Assembly: GCA_018398585.1 (NCBI GenBank)
Contig: JAGTTD010000024.1
Span: 9,080,071 to 9,144,070 of the forward strand
Origin: Simmondsia chinensis
Taxonomy: Eukaryota; Streptophyta; Magnoliopsida; Caryophyllales; Simmondsiaceae
Direction of reading: 5' to 3'
Length of the DNA: 64,000 bases
Below the pieces are notes generated by a model, which was given only the letters and a program-made list of their open reading frames with translations, searched no databases and was not told the origin of the DNA. Position numbers and translations under genes: made by a program. Positions 19,061-29,580 of this stretch are shown here, in pieces (the first letter of the stretch is position 1; each line of letters begins with the position of its first letter).

Positions 19061-20993
19061 TGTTCGGACAAATTTAAAAAATTTCCCTAATTTTATAAAG
19101 TTAACGCATCGGAAGTGTTTAAAATTCTTAATCTTAAACCTAAACCTAAAGTCGATTTAAAATTAATAATTTTCAATCTACACATTCAAATTCCTAATTT
19201 AAATCTATAGGCCTGTACTCTAATACATTCATAATAATTATGTGAACTATAACTAGTATAATAAAAAAAAGTGTAAATAAATAGGAAAGCCAAAACTTAA
19301 AAGAGAAGGAAAGAAGATTACCTGAAATTGCTCAAATAATAAAGAATACCAACATGATAAAACTCCCAGAAAGCCAAGAAAACTGAGACCCAGTGGCCTT
19401 CTATGCAATGACCTCGATACCAATTGGAGAGTGGGCTCCGAAAAATATTAAACTAATGAAAGAAAATTTTTCGTTGAAACTTTTCTCACCAATAAGGTCT
19501 CCTAAGGTCAACACTTTCTAAAACCCTTGATTTTCATTGGCTACCAAACCTTGATATAGGTACCTCTATTTATAGTAGTATACGGAGCAAAAAAAATCCT
19601 GATTTTTTGATGTGGGATGTGCAGAATTAATGCAAAACGCATCGTTTTATGCAGAAGCAAGCCAAAACGGGTCATTTCATTTAAAATACATACCTCGTGC
19701 CACGTGTCACGAAATGATTCGACCGCGCACGCGAGCATGGATAGCCACAGGGATGTGTCGCGTGTTGGTTCGTCAGATTTGAAGCACATGGATCGCGACC
19801 TGGTAAACGCAATTTTCGATATATATTTTTTTAGTTTTGCTTTGTTTTCCACATAAAAAAATTCATTTTATGAATTTTAAATTTCAAGAAATGATTTATT
19901 CTATAATTTCTAACTTTTATTCATTTCATGAATAATATTTGGCAAAATTAAATTTACTCATCTCATTAATTCTTTAATATTTTTTCGATTGTGATAAATA
20001 TAGAGGCTTGCGTAGGGACCTCAGGAACAACTTAAATCTTGCTCCAAATGGGTTTAAATTAATTTTTATCTCATGATAAAATTTAATTACCATTTAATGT
20101 GACTTAAACCATTTATTCAATAACTCCCAAATAAACTGTATTGATGACAATAACCCCTCCACAGATGTCAATGACAAAGAATAACTATAACTACTACCAT
20201 TACCCTTCTCACAGCTTCTCCATTACTAACTCGCCCTTCACTAAATAATTTATTTATACTAGAACATATTTATAGTATAAATTTCAAATATCAAACGCCT
20301 GTAACATTTTGGCCAAGGATTCCGAACTATTCAAACACTTGCGAATCATCGAAGGGGACATCTGTACCTCATAAGAGATTGTCGATTCCATATTGAATAT
20401 CTGATCATTGTCACACTTCACGCCACTACCCAATGTACGTGGGAATTCAGTCATTCATTTAGACCTTACTTATAGTGCACCAAAGCAACTAACATTCCAT
20501 GCACAAGTCCAGATTACTCTCAAGATTTAGACTAGTTATTCAAACAGTACAACATGAATCACTCATCTCCGATAGTAGTCTATAAATAAGAAACTCGCAT
20601 GGTCCAATTCAGTGTGTCAATCTTATTAAACACACCAATATAACACTTTTGGATCACCATCTACATGACCAATACAAGTCATCTAAAGTGTTACGTTATA
20701 ATTTTAGCATACAAATTGTCCAAACTTGTCTTTGATTATGAGTTTTTCAAACAACAATCCATACCATTTGTTCCAACTCTATATATGGGCTAATCTCATA
20801 AACCATTTAAAATAAACATGCAAATTATAGTCTGAGGACCGCACCCATCTCATTGATCTTACCAAAAAAACTTATGCAGTAAATGCTCACTTACACAAAT
20901 TTAACAAGGAAATAACTAGAACTTCAATTATATTCTTTAATAAAATAACTTTTAGATGGTAAAATTTGGATTTCTAGGACATCATATCTAACA
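19061..20993 (-). repeat. 5' LTR of the copia element
   Basis: The 1,933-bp block runs from TGTTCGGACAAATTT to ATATCTAACA on the plus strand. It matches the other LTR along its length, for example AATACATTCATAATAA, AGTCATCTAAAGTGT and GTCTGAGGAC. Frames inside it, such as 19541-19852, have no protein identity. Confidence 0.9.
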
Positions 20994-20998
20994 AACAT

Positions 20999-21936
20999 GT
21001 GTTTTGCTCTTACTTCCAGCGTTTACGATGTTAGGGGTTGGAGTTTTCACGTTTGTTCTGTTCTCTTCTTGCTGTTATCTTATCGCTCTTGTGCTTTCTA
21101 ACAAATCACATCTGGCAACCAAACCCTTTTGATGTACTTCAAAGCCCAATGAAATTGCCCTTTCTTAACAGAAATCCTTTACGTCTCTTTGGAGACATTA
21201 GACCTAGTTTCATCAGATTTTCCGTTTTCCATAGTATGCGAAACCCTCCTCACAAGCTTTGGTGCCCGTACCACCAACGCCAAGCTAGAGTGACACGCCA
21301 GTGGCCACATGAATCGAGTGGACAACCTTGCCGGTTCTCCAACAAAGGAGGGGCTTTATCAAAGGACATGCGTTCTCAAGCCGTAAACCCTAGAACTAGG
21401 CCGAACGTACAAGTCCTTGCTTTGGGAGAGCTTCAATAGTAACAAGCAGTGATGAGGCCTGTCCATTCCCAAGCGTACCCTTTAGACCTTGATTTTCAAG
21501 GGGTTTCTTAGTAAGACTACCCATAAGCCTAGGATTCCATCACCGTGTATTCCCTTAAAGGCTTAAAATGGTTAAAAAGCTAAACTTTTGCGAACAAATT
21601 TATTACTGTTTTCATAATATGTTAAAGACTTTAATAGAATACCTTTGTTTCCTCAACCCTAGTAGTTATTACCGAAATCCTTTGAACTCTGAGGCAAAAA
21701 TGGCACCTGGGGACCTTAAGAGACGCAATTGCCTCTGACTGTTTTAGAAAGAAGCTTGTGACCAAGGCTCATATTTTGGGGGCTATTTCAACACCTTCTA
21801 GGATCTCAATTTCCTATTTTATGAACAATTTTAGCTCTACTTGTTTTATTGTCTTGTAATGTTTGCACATGTAAGCCATGTATTCTCTCAGAATTAATGA
21901 AATATGCATTTATTTAATATGTCTCTCTAATTTGTG
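20999..21936 (-). repeat. Probable Tat/Ogre LTR, part 2
   Basis: This is the right half of the sequence split by the copia element, lying between its AACAT duplication and the pyrimidine tract that follows Tat pol. Joined with 11785-13180 the LTR would be about 2.3 kb, within the long-LTR range of Tat/Ogre elements. It contains a 133-residue plus-strand frame (21038-21439) with no recognisable product. Confidence 0.5.
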
Positions 21937-21968
21937 TTTCCTTTCTCTCTTTTTCTTCTTTTACTTTA
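21937..21968 (-). other. Polypurine tract of Tat/Ogre copy B
   Basis: On the minus strand this is an almost pure purine run (AGAAGAAAAAGAGAGAAAGG in its core), placed between the end of pol and the probable 3' LTR. That is the expected site of plus-strand priming. Confidence 0.55.
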
Positions 21969-21974
21969 CTTAAG

Positions 21975-22631
21975 TATCCGGAGATTGATCTTCAAGGTAT
22001 TGGTACTGAAACTGAGCCCATGATTCTAGAAATCTGTATCTAAGAACTTCCTTTTTAGAATCCAAAATAGATGGCATGCATTTCTTTTGGAACCTACCAT
22101 TGATTGCCCTTAGATGAGTCCTCACACCTAGATCTTGGAGTAAATGAGCATTCCCTCCAAATACTTCAATGACTCTAAATGGACCTTCTCAATTTGGAAA
22201 CCATTTTCCAAAGACACGATCTTTCTGGCCAATGGGCAAAACCACCTTCCAGACTAGATCTCCCAAGTCAAAAGACCTAGGTTTGACCCTTTTGTTGTAG
22301 GCGTTGCAACTCTTTTCTTTTGAGTTTCAAATTTGTGTAAAGCATTAAGCCTTGCTTGGTCTAAATTGGTATGCTCATCCATCATGGACTACTCGTATTC
22401 AAGTTTAGAAAACTTCCCTTGATGAGCTAGTCCAATAGGCTGAACTGTTATCTCCATGGGGAGTACTGCATCGTGGCCATATGTCAAATGAAAAGGAGTT
22501 GCCCCAGTGGCATCCCTTTTTGAAATTCTATAAGCCCAAAGAGAATCTAGTAGCAACTCACACTACCTTAGGGGATTATCCTCAATCATCTTCTCAATGT
22601 TAGATTTTAGAATCTTGTTAGTTGATTCTTC
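21975..22631 (-). pseudogene. Tat/Ogre integrase C-terminal region
   Basis: The minus strand reads KPRSFDLGDLVWKVVLPIG and KDRVFGKWFPN, then EGPFRVIEVF, NAHLLQDLG and RAINGRFQKKCMP. This is the typical Tat integrase tail (GDLVWK, FGKW-PNWEGP, AINGRYLKKY). The region 22300-22631 holds the end of the core ([22 protein letters not shown] text). A stop replaces the tryptophan before EGP at about 22190. Confidence 0.82.
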
Positions 22632-23330
22632 CTAGCCATTAGCTTGAGCATAAAAGGGCGTTGAGTTCAAGATTTCTATATTAAAACTCTTGGTAAACTC
22701 CTTTACCTTGGCTCCATTAAAAACCTTAACTTGGTCCACTGTGATAGTTTCTGGAATACCAAACCTACATAGGGTATATTCTTTGATAAAATCAATGACA
22801 TCATGTTGATTGATGTAATCAGTGGCCACAAGAATAGAGGAATATATCCTATATGGTTTAGCTTCAACCCATTTGGTTCGATAAAAACTTACACAGGATA
22901 TATCCTATATGGTTTAGCTTCCACCCATTTGGTGAAGTAATCAGTGCCACAAGAAAATAGGAATGTTACTTGTTGGAAGGAGGGTTAATTTCCCTTATAA
23001 TGTCCATTGCCCAGCCTCTAAATGGCCATGGTTTAACAATGGCATGAATTATAGAAGCATGAAACCTAGGCACATATCCATGTCTTTGGCATGCTCTACA
23101 TCCTTTGGAATACGTTATGCAATCATCCATCATTGATGGCCAATAACAGCTATAACGCTTGATGACCCAATGCATCTTTTTACCAGCCAGATGGGATCCA
23201 CAGATACCTCATGGGCGCCAACCATTACTAGCAATGCTTTATCCAAGTCAAGGCACTTAGAAGCACTCCACTGGTGTCCCTTTTCTATAGTTCTCCATAT
23301 TCACCATCAAGATGGAACCCATGAGCTCTC
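22632..23330 (-). pseudogene. Tat/Ogre integrase core
   Basis: The frame at 23175-22966 contains CITYSKGCRACQRHG (zinc-binding cysteines) and FRGWAMDIIREINPPSNK, with the first catalytic Asp. The frame at 22829-22632 has DVIDFIKEYTLCRFGIPETITVDQVKVFNG, second Asp in VDQ, and ends FYAQANG just before the catalytic Glu. Between them (22830-22960) a local duplication has scrambled the reading frame. Confidence 0.85.
22816..22955. repeat. Local duplication inside the integrase
   Basis: ATATATCCTATATGGTTTAG with its downstream CTTC-ACCCATTTGGT occurs twice (from 22842 and 22899). The flanking phrase GTAATCAGTG-CCACAAGAA also occurs twice, at 22816 and 22938. The arrangement looks like a slippage or repair duplication of roughly 55-120 bp. 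Confidence 0.85.
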
Positions 23331-23659
23331 ATTTTCATTTTCATGTCCTTAGCATATTCTTGAGGGTTGGTGAACCCGTGAGCTCCCATTAAAGGCTTCC
23401 TCTAGTCTTCTTGCTGACATAGGATGGTTTGATGTGCTTCATAGCACTCCAAACATTTACTTGGTGCACCATCGAAGGACTTTGCCCACTTGATCTCATG
23501 ATCCAAAACCTTAGTCTTAATAACCATAGTTTCTTCACACCAAGTTCTGCGTAACTTGTATCCTTATGCTAACTGAGCCAAGTCATTGGCTACCTTGTTT
23601 TGCTCTCTAGGGATGTGCTCGAATTGAACCTCATTTGAATTTACTTAATAGCTTATGTA

Positions 23660-24120
23660 CTACTGGCAGATATTGATTCGGTTATCACTCAAACATTGAA
23701 ATTCTCCATTCACTTGGCAAATCACCAGTTGTGAACCTCCTTTGGCAAGAACGATGTGGACTTGCATTTCTAAGAGAGTTTGAAGGTCAATTATGACCTC
23801 GTACTCAGCCATGTTATTAGAGCATCTGCCCACCAAGGTGACAGTCAATTTCGTGATGATTTCTTCTGGGGATTCTATCATAATTCCTACTCCAGTAATA
23901 GAATTGGTCCTTAATCCGTCAAAAAACGGTTTCCAAGGCACTATTTCTATAGCAAGGAGTTGTTTTGGCTCATTATCTAAGCCCGTTTGAATGTATGGGA
24001 GATCTACAAAGTTTGCTAGGGCTTGCCTCCTTACTAACTTTTGTGAGATATAAACCAACTCAAACTGAAGCAGAGCTAAGCTCCATTTGTTCAATCTTCC
24101 TCGCAAAAGTGGCCTAGCAT
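23660..24120 (-). pseudogene. Second (archaeal-type) RNase H of Tat/Ogre
   Basis: A 184-residue frame (24214-23660) reads RLNKWSLALLQFELVYISQKL, then ALANFVDL, PWKPFFDGLRTN, GVGIMIESPEE, CSNNMAEYEVIIDLQTLLEMQV and GGSQLVICQVNGEFQCL. This matches the extra RNase H placed between RNase H and integrase in Tat elements. The FDG aspartate and AEYE glutamate remain; the aspartate of GDSQLV is glycine. It would have helped remove RNA template during reverse transcription. Confidence 0.88.
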
Positions 24121-24480
24121 ATACTTGAGCACATCTGTTTGGGTAACCACATATATGGTGAACGCCAAGAAATAATGTATGAATTTTGTAGAAGCATAGA
24201 ACAAAGATAGACACAATTTTTCAATTGAAGAATACTTTATTTCACACTCATTTAAACAATGGCTAAGGTAGAACACAACTTGTTCAAAACCGTGCTCATT
24301 GTCATGTACAAGCAAACAACCAATAGACTCCTAAGAAGCAGAGATATAGATCTTCGAAGGCTTGCCCTGCTTTGGTGGAATAAGTATCGGTGGCCTAATC
24401 AAGTACTCTTTGATGGCCTGGAACACTGCTTAATGTGGCTCCTCCCACCTCAAGTCCTTCTTAGACTTGAGTCTTAATAG
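24091..24480 (-). pseudogene. First RNase H / RT connection of Tat/Ogre copy B
   Basis: The frame at 24315-24091 starts LLVHDNEHGFEQVVFYLSHCLNECEIKYSSIEKLCLSLFYAST, the retroviral-type RNase H with the ALYYVSR-L-E-Y--EK pattern, then YFLAFTIYVVTQTDVLKYML. Upstream (24316-24480) decayed text such as QAFEDLYLCF gives the segment after the RT thumb. Stops at 24316-24330 break it. Confidence 0.8.
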
Positions 24481-25400
24481 TAGAGAGAAGACTTTTGTCT
24501 TTCCTGTGATATTTGAGATGAAATTTCATAGGAAATTATCTTGTCCTGCAAAGCACTGAAGCTTCTTTTTATTTGTAGGCGGCTTGGCCACCTGGATGGC
24601 CTAGGTCTTATAGATATCCACCTCAATGCCCATTTGGTGTACTAGAAATCTTAGAAAGTTTCCAGCTCATACGCCAAAGGTGAATTTTAATGGATTCATC
24701 TTAAGGTTGTGGGCTCTCATTCTAAGAAAAGCACCCCTTACGTCCTCCAAGTGTTTAAGTTGGGATTTTGATTTGACCACAATATCATCTAATATAGACT
24801 TCCATAGTCTTGCCAATGAGATCATGAAAATATCATGTTCAGGGCTCTTTGATGGGTGGCGCCAGTATTCTTCAAATCAAAAGGTTTGTCCACCCATTCA
24901 AACGTCCCTATTGACCCAAGATATCTGAATGTTGTCTTGTGGATATCCTTCGAAGCTATCAAAAATTGGTAATACCCGCAGTAGCCATCCATTAAGGACG
25001 AAACTTCATGCCTCGATGCTCAGTCAATGAGCATATCAGCAATAGGCATTGGGTACTCGTCCTTTGGGGTGGCTAGATTTAGATCGCTGAAGTCAATACA
25101 GACCCAAATTTAGCCGTTCGTTTTGATGACAGGGACAATATTAGCAAGCCACTCAATATACCTGGCAATTCTGATGAATTTGGCTTCTAGAAGTCTTTCA
25201 ATTTCTTTCTTAACCAAGTCAATTACTTCTTAGCACATCTTTCCCTGGCCATGAATGATGGGCTTCGAGCCTAGCTTGATAGGAAGCCTATGCTGAACCA
25301 CTTTCTTATCTAGGCCAAGCAACTCATGGTGATCCCAAGTGAAACAATCCTTGAGTTCCCAAAGCAAAGTCAAGTACTACTCTTTCTGCTCCTCAGAAAG
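24481..25400 (-). pseudogene. Tat/Ogre reverse transcriptase with 1-nt insertion in the catalytic box
   Basis: Minus-strand fragments read CIDFSDLNLATPKDEYPMPIADML, DGYCGYYQFLIASKDIHKTTF, and DLKNTGATHQRALNMIF, in canonical order for Tat RT. At about 24784-24797 the minus strand reads TATATTAGATGATATTGTGG. Removing one A restores Y-I-D-D-I-V, so a single inserted base disrupts the catalytic box itself. In the first fragment a stop falls where Q is usual before IRVC. The enzyme would copy element RNA into DNA; this copy cannot. Confidence 0.85.
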
Positions 25401-25963
25401 TAAAGCACTTAGATAGATAGGCCTTGGGTCTTCTATTGATCCCAAATTTATCTCAAGGAAGGGGTCTTAGACTTCTTCCCCTAGATCCTCCATTTTGGCT
25501 GGTGCTACTCTTAAATGAGAGAGCTCCAACTCCTTTTCTTGTACTGTATGTACCTTAAAACCATGAAATGGCTATTCAGTCTAGAGCTGATCCTCAGCAT
25601 GCCAAGCCACAAGTTTCACTAATGCTGAGGAAATGGCCTCTTTGGCCATTAGTGGGAGGTCTTGTCGCCTTCGCATAAGGATTCTAGAGTGCCCTAGAAG
25701 TCCCATTCATCAAAAAGGGTCCTCGTGTATCCCCAAGAGTTAGAATCCTCATACCCGACCTCCATTTGACCAACCTCAGCATCTTTTAGTGGGCTATCCA
25801 ATATGGCTATCGTGTCTTGTTGTTGGGCATGTTGCGGAGTGGTCCTCTTGATATCTAGGGGTCCCATACCATCTTCATAGAATTTTGCCTTAAATATAGT
25901 TGGAGCAAGCCATGAATGGCCTGTTATCATTAGTGGTTGCGGCTTCTGCCGTGAGCTCCATTT
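25401..25963 (-). pseudogene. Protease-RT spacer of Tat/Ogre copy B, truncated at array B
   Basis: The reading includes INLGSIEDPRPIYLSALLSEEQKE, WELKDCFTWDHHEL and LDKKVVQHRLPIKLGSKPI, the usual run-up to Tat RT. Upstream, the frame at 26005-25694 carries RQKPQPLMITGHSWLAPTIFKAKFYEDGMG, parallel to the spacer at 4800-4990. The same open frame begins inside array B (MCILVSLVNSS), showing directly that satellite and pol sequence are fused with no gap. The protease is absent. Confidence 0.75.
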
Positions 25964-28205
25964 GAATTCCTTGCTCGAATTGACCAAACTGACCAAAATA
26001 CACATTCCAATTTCTTAAATTGACTAAACTACCCGAAATCCTTTATCCGATTGCTCGAATTGACCAAAATTGCCAAAATCCCCATTCCGTTGCTTGAAAT
26101 GACCAAATGCACTAAAATTCCCATTTTGTTGCTTGATATGACAAAATTTACAAAATTCCCATTCTATTGCTAGAAATGAGCAAAGTCACAAAAATCCCCA
26201 TTCTGTTGCTCGAATAAGCAAATTATCCAAAATCCCAGTTCCTTTACTCCAAATGACAAAATTGACCAAAATCTTTTTCCGTTGCTTGTATTGACCAAAT
26301 TGACCAAAATTCCCAATACGTTGCTGGAAATGACTAAATTGACCAAAATCCCCACTCCATTGCTCGGTATGACGAAATTGACCATAATCCCCATTTTATT
26401 GCTTGGAATGACAAAATTGACCAAATTCGTCATTCCATTGCTCGAAATGACCAAATTGAAAAAAAAATCCCCATTATGTTGCTCGAAATGACGAAGTTGA
26501 CAAAAATCCGCACTCCATAGCTTAAAATGACCAAACTGACCAAAATCCTCATTCTGTTAGTTGAAATGACCAAATTGACCAGAATCCCCACTTTGTAGCT
26601 AAAAATAACGAAATTTACCAAAATCTCCACACCGCAGCTCTAAAAGACCAAATTGACCAAAAATCCTTAATTTGTTGCTCGAAAAGACCAAATTGACCAA
26701 AATCTCCACTTAAAGGCTCGAAATGACCAAATTAACCGAAATCTCCACTGCAGAGTTTAAAATGACGAAAGTGACAGAATTCCCACTCAATTGCTCGAAA
26801 TGACCAAATTGATAAAATTCCCCATTATGTGGCTCAGAATTACCATGTTGACAAAAATCACCATTCCGGTGTTCGGAACGACCAAATTGACCAAAATCAC
26901 TATTCCGTTGGTCGGAATGACAAATTGACAAAAATCACGACTCTATTACTCGGATTGACCAAATTGACCAAAAGTGACCAAATTGACAAAAACCCCCCAT
27001 TTCTTTGCTCAAATAGACCAAATTGACCAAATTCCTTATTTCGTTGCTCGAATTGACCAAATTCCCCAATCTGTTGCGGAAAATAAGCAAAATTGACCCA
27101 TATCCCCATTTCATTGCTAGAAATCACCAAATTGACCCATATCCCTATTTCATTGCTTGAAATAACCCAATTAACCAATACCACCATCAGTTGCTCGAAA
27201 TGACCAAATTGACCAAGATACACATTCGGTTATCCAGAATGACAAAAATTTTCCAAAATCCCCATTTCAATTCCCAAAACGACCAAATTAAAGAAAATCC
27301 CCATTCCAGTGGCCTGAAATGACTGAATTGACCAAAATCCCCATTCCGTTGCTCGAACTAACAAGATTGACAAAAATCTCCACTCCATTGCTCGAAATGA
27401 TAAAATTGACCAAATTCCCTACTCCTTTGCTTGACATGACCAAAGTGACCAAAATCCCCACTTCGTTGGCCAAAATGACCAAATTGACTGAAATCCCTAT
27501 TTCGTTGCTCGTAATGACCAAGCTAATGAAAATTTTAATTTTATTGCAAACCAAATTGACCACAATCCCCATGTTGTTGCTCTTAATGACCAAATTGACC
27601 AAAATCCCCATTCTGTCGCTGAAATGACCAAATACACCAAAATCCACCTGTCATTGCTCGAAATGGCAAAAATACCAAAATCCCCATGTTGTTGCTCGAA
27701 ATGGCTAAACTCGGCAAAACTTCCCATTCCGTTGCTCGAAATAACAAAATTGACTCCAAAATGACAATATTTACCAAATTCCCCTAAACTTTACCAATAT
27801 GACCAAAATCGCCATTTTGTAGCTCTAAATTACCAAATTGACCAAAATTCCCATTCCATTACTCGAAATGACAAAATTGACCGAAATTTCCATTCCATTG
27901 CTCGAAATGACCAAATTTACCAACATCATCATTATGTTGCTCGAACTGACCAAATTGTCGAAATTTTCCATTCCGTTGCTCGAATTGACAGAATTGACCA
28001 AGTTTCCATTCTGATGCTTGAAATGGCCAAAATGACCAAAATTTCCATTCTATTACTTGAAATGGCCAAATTGCTCAAAATCCTCATTCCGTTACTTGAA
28101 ATGACCACATTGACCAAAATCTCCATTCCATTGCTCGAAAGGACCAACTTGACCATTACTCGAAATGGCCACATTGACCACAATCCCCATTTCGTTGTTT
28201 GAAAG
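25964..28205 (+). repeat. Satellite array B, 39-bp monomer
   Basis: About 57 monomers of the same family and orientation as array A, for example CCGTTGCTCGAAATGACCAA with TTGACCAAAATCCCCATT, again 39 bp on average. It is bounded at the left by truncated Tat/Ogre pol and at the right by the first base of a copia LTR (28206). Repetitive frames include 27319-27627 (plus) and 27288-27647 (minus), which are not regarded as genes. Confidence 0.93.
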
Positions 28206-28771
28206 TGTTAGAATTGGTGTCCTGAGAAACCCAATTTATGCAAGCATTTTATTATTGAATAAAAGTTGTTTATTGTCGTCTTTGTGTTTACGAGTTTATT
28301 ATTATGCATGTGATGTTATCTTCTTTCAAAGTACATACAATTAGATGGACAAAGCCCTTAAATAACATTTGAGATATCTGTTTTAGTGGATGATGAGATT
28401 ATGCCATAGACAAACCAATAACATATTAAAATTTATTTTATAATTAGTTCTTAGACAATGATAAGTTTGAGCTACTTATCTGCAAATACTATAATATAAC
28501 ATTTAGATAACTTATCTTGGTTATGTAAATGGTGATCCAGGATGTTATATTGATGTATTACAATGAACTTGTTAAACTAAATTGGACCACATGACTTGCT
28601 CATTTTTGCAATACTATTGGAAGTAATTTTTTTTTTTTTTTTTGGGTTTATACAATGACTCTGAATGCAGGAAATATTATGAACATGGGCATGGATTGTT
28701 AGTTACTTTGGTGCGTTGAAAGGATTAGGTTGCAATGTGTAACCGAGGTCTTATGTTCACTGGCTAACTGC
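28206..28771 (+). repeat. Copia LTR in array B, part 1
   Basis: Starts TGTTAGAATTGGTGTCCTGA, homologous to the minus-strand LTR start TGTTAGGAATGGTGTCATGG at 15104. It includes AATACT and ACATTGGAC-like stretches shared with that LTR. A poly-T of 16 lies at about 28629-28644. The LTR is interrupted at 28771 by the element 28772-33627 and resumes at 33628. The bases left of it (GAAAG) may be a target duplication, but the other end is lost. Confidence 0.75.
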
Positions 28772-29172
28772 TGTCATGATTATACAAAATAGAGCATAGG
28801 GAATTAAGTACCAGTAATTCATAAGCTTGTAAATAATTAGTATAATTCCTTAGTCCTAGCTTAATTAGCTTTGTTAGCCTCTTGTATAAGTCAAGTGAGT
28901 CAAATGTTAATTGAAGGTCAAGAATGGCGGCTAGGCTGGTTAATGTCGGTTAGCATTAGGTGCCTATGTGCACTATATCTAGTTAGCCGCCTTTAGCTTG
29001 AATATACTATAAGTATTAGATGCATCTCTTGTAAACATTCATTGAATGATAATTGATATCTTTTCACACTCTCAACTCTACTTCTCTCCTCTATTCATCT
29101 ATTTCACTTCTTTCTCATCTCATACTCTCTTTTCCCTAGGTTATGATTCAAGTTTGATCTTGAATGAAAACA
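28772..29172 (+). repeat. 5' LTR of the non-autonomous element
   Basis: 401 bp from TGTCATGATTATAC to GAATGAAAACA. It contains CTTAGTCCTAGCTTAATTAG and CATTCATTGAATGATAATTG, both repeated in the 3' LTR. Confidence 0.88.
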
Positions 29173-29174
29173 AA

Positions 29175-29186
29175 TGGTGTCAGAGC
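29175..29186 (+). other. Primer binding site 1
   Basis: TGGTGTCAGAGC, one mismatch from the tRNA-Met complement, two bases after the LTR. Confidence 0.85.
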
Positions 29187-29580
29187 TGTCGATCCTCGGA
29201 TCAATTCTTAGGAGCTCGGTTTGGTATGGGACGGACCCGCTCTGGAGTCATGCTTGGTCTGGTATGGGACAGGCCGTGCTTGACAAGCAACATGTGATGG
29301 GCCTTAGTTTCGGAAAGGGCTACCTAGGAGAGGGCTATCAAGTGTACAATGAAGCCGTCCACGAGAGAAAAAGGCTACCTACTCAAAGTGAAGCCGTCAA
29401 GGACGACGGTCACGGAGTGTGGTGGTTTGATACAAGCCAAAGGATTGGAGAAAAATGGGAATCCCACATTGATGGATTAGAAAAGGGAATACCAATTTAC
29501 ATACCATAGGAGCTACTCCACCCATTGTCAATTTGTTTTAGGATGGAACCTCCTTGGGTATGCAACAATGGTATCAGAGC
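29187..29580 (+). repeat. LTR-like block ending in a second primer binding site
   Basis: The 381-bp block starts TGTCGATCC directly after the first primer site and ends GTATGCAACA. It is followed by an exact TGGTATCAGAGC at 29569-29580. The text GGGAATCCCACATTGATGG and TTTTAGGATGGAACCTCC is of the kind found at the 3' end of plant LTRs. It looks like another family's LTR end placed between the element's own primer site and its internal region. Confidence 0.6.

Larger units (their letters stand above)
13181..20993 (-). mobile_element. Complete Ty1/copia element with 5-bp target duplication
   Basis: The 7,813-bp element has two long LTRs (13181-15104 and 19061-20993). The target duplication AACAT is exact at 13176-13180 and 20994-20998. 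The primer site is at 19046-19058, and pol order on the minus strand is protease, integrase, RT, RNase H, which is the copia order. The internal part is only about 4 kb, most gag is missing and all frames are broken. It inserted into the probable Tat LTR. The LTRs are visibly diverged (I estimate 10-20 percent), so it is not a recent insertion. Confidence 0.93.
21969..25963 (-). mobile_element. Tat/Ogre-like Ty3 copy B (pol region)
   Basis: From right to left on the minus strand it holds the protease-RT spacer, RT, RNase H, a second archaeal-type RNase H, then integrase. A second RNase H is a known trait of the Tat/Ogre lineage. At the right it breaks at about 25963, where array B begins without spacer. 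At the left it ends in a polypurine tract and probable LTR. All frames are broken. Confidence 0.85.

Noticed and set aside
21038..21439. 133-codon plus-strand frame with a hydrophobic start, resembling a secreted protein
   Set aside because: It lies wholly in the probable Tat LTR, has no recognisable domain and no support from flanking signals.
26170..28202. Open frames across array B and, similarly, 55013-56117 across array C
   Set aside because: Same reason: repeat-driven frames without starts, domains or spacing expected of genes.
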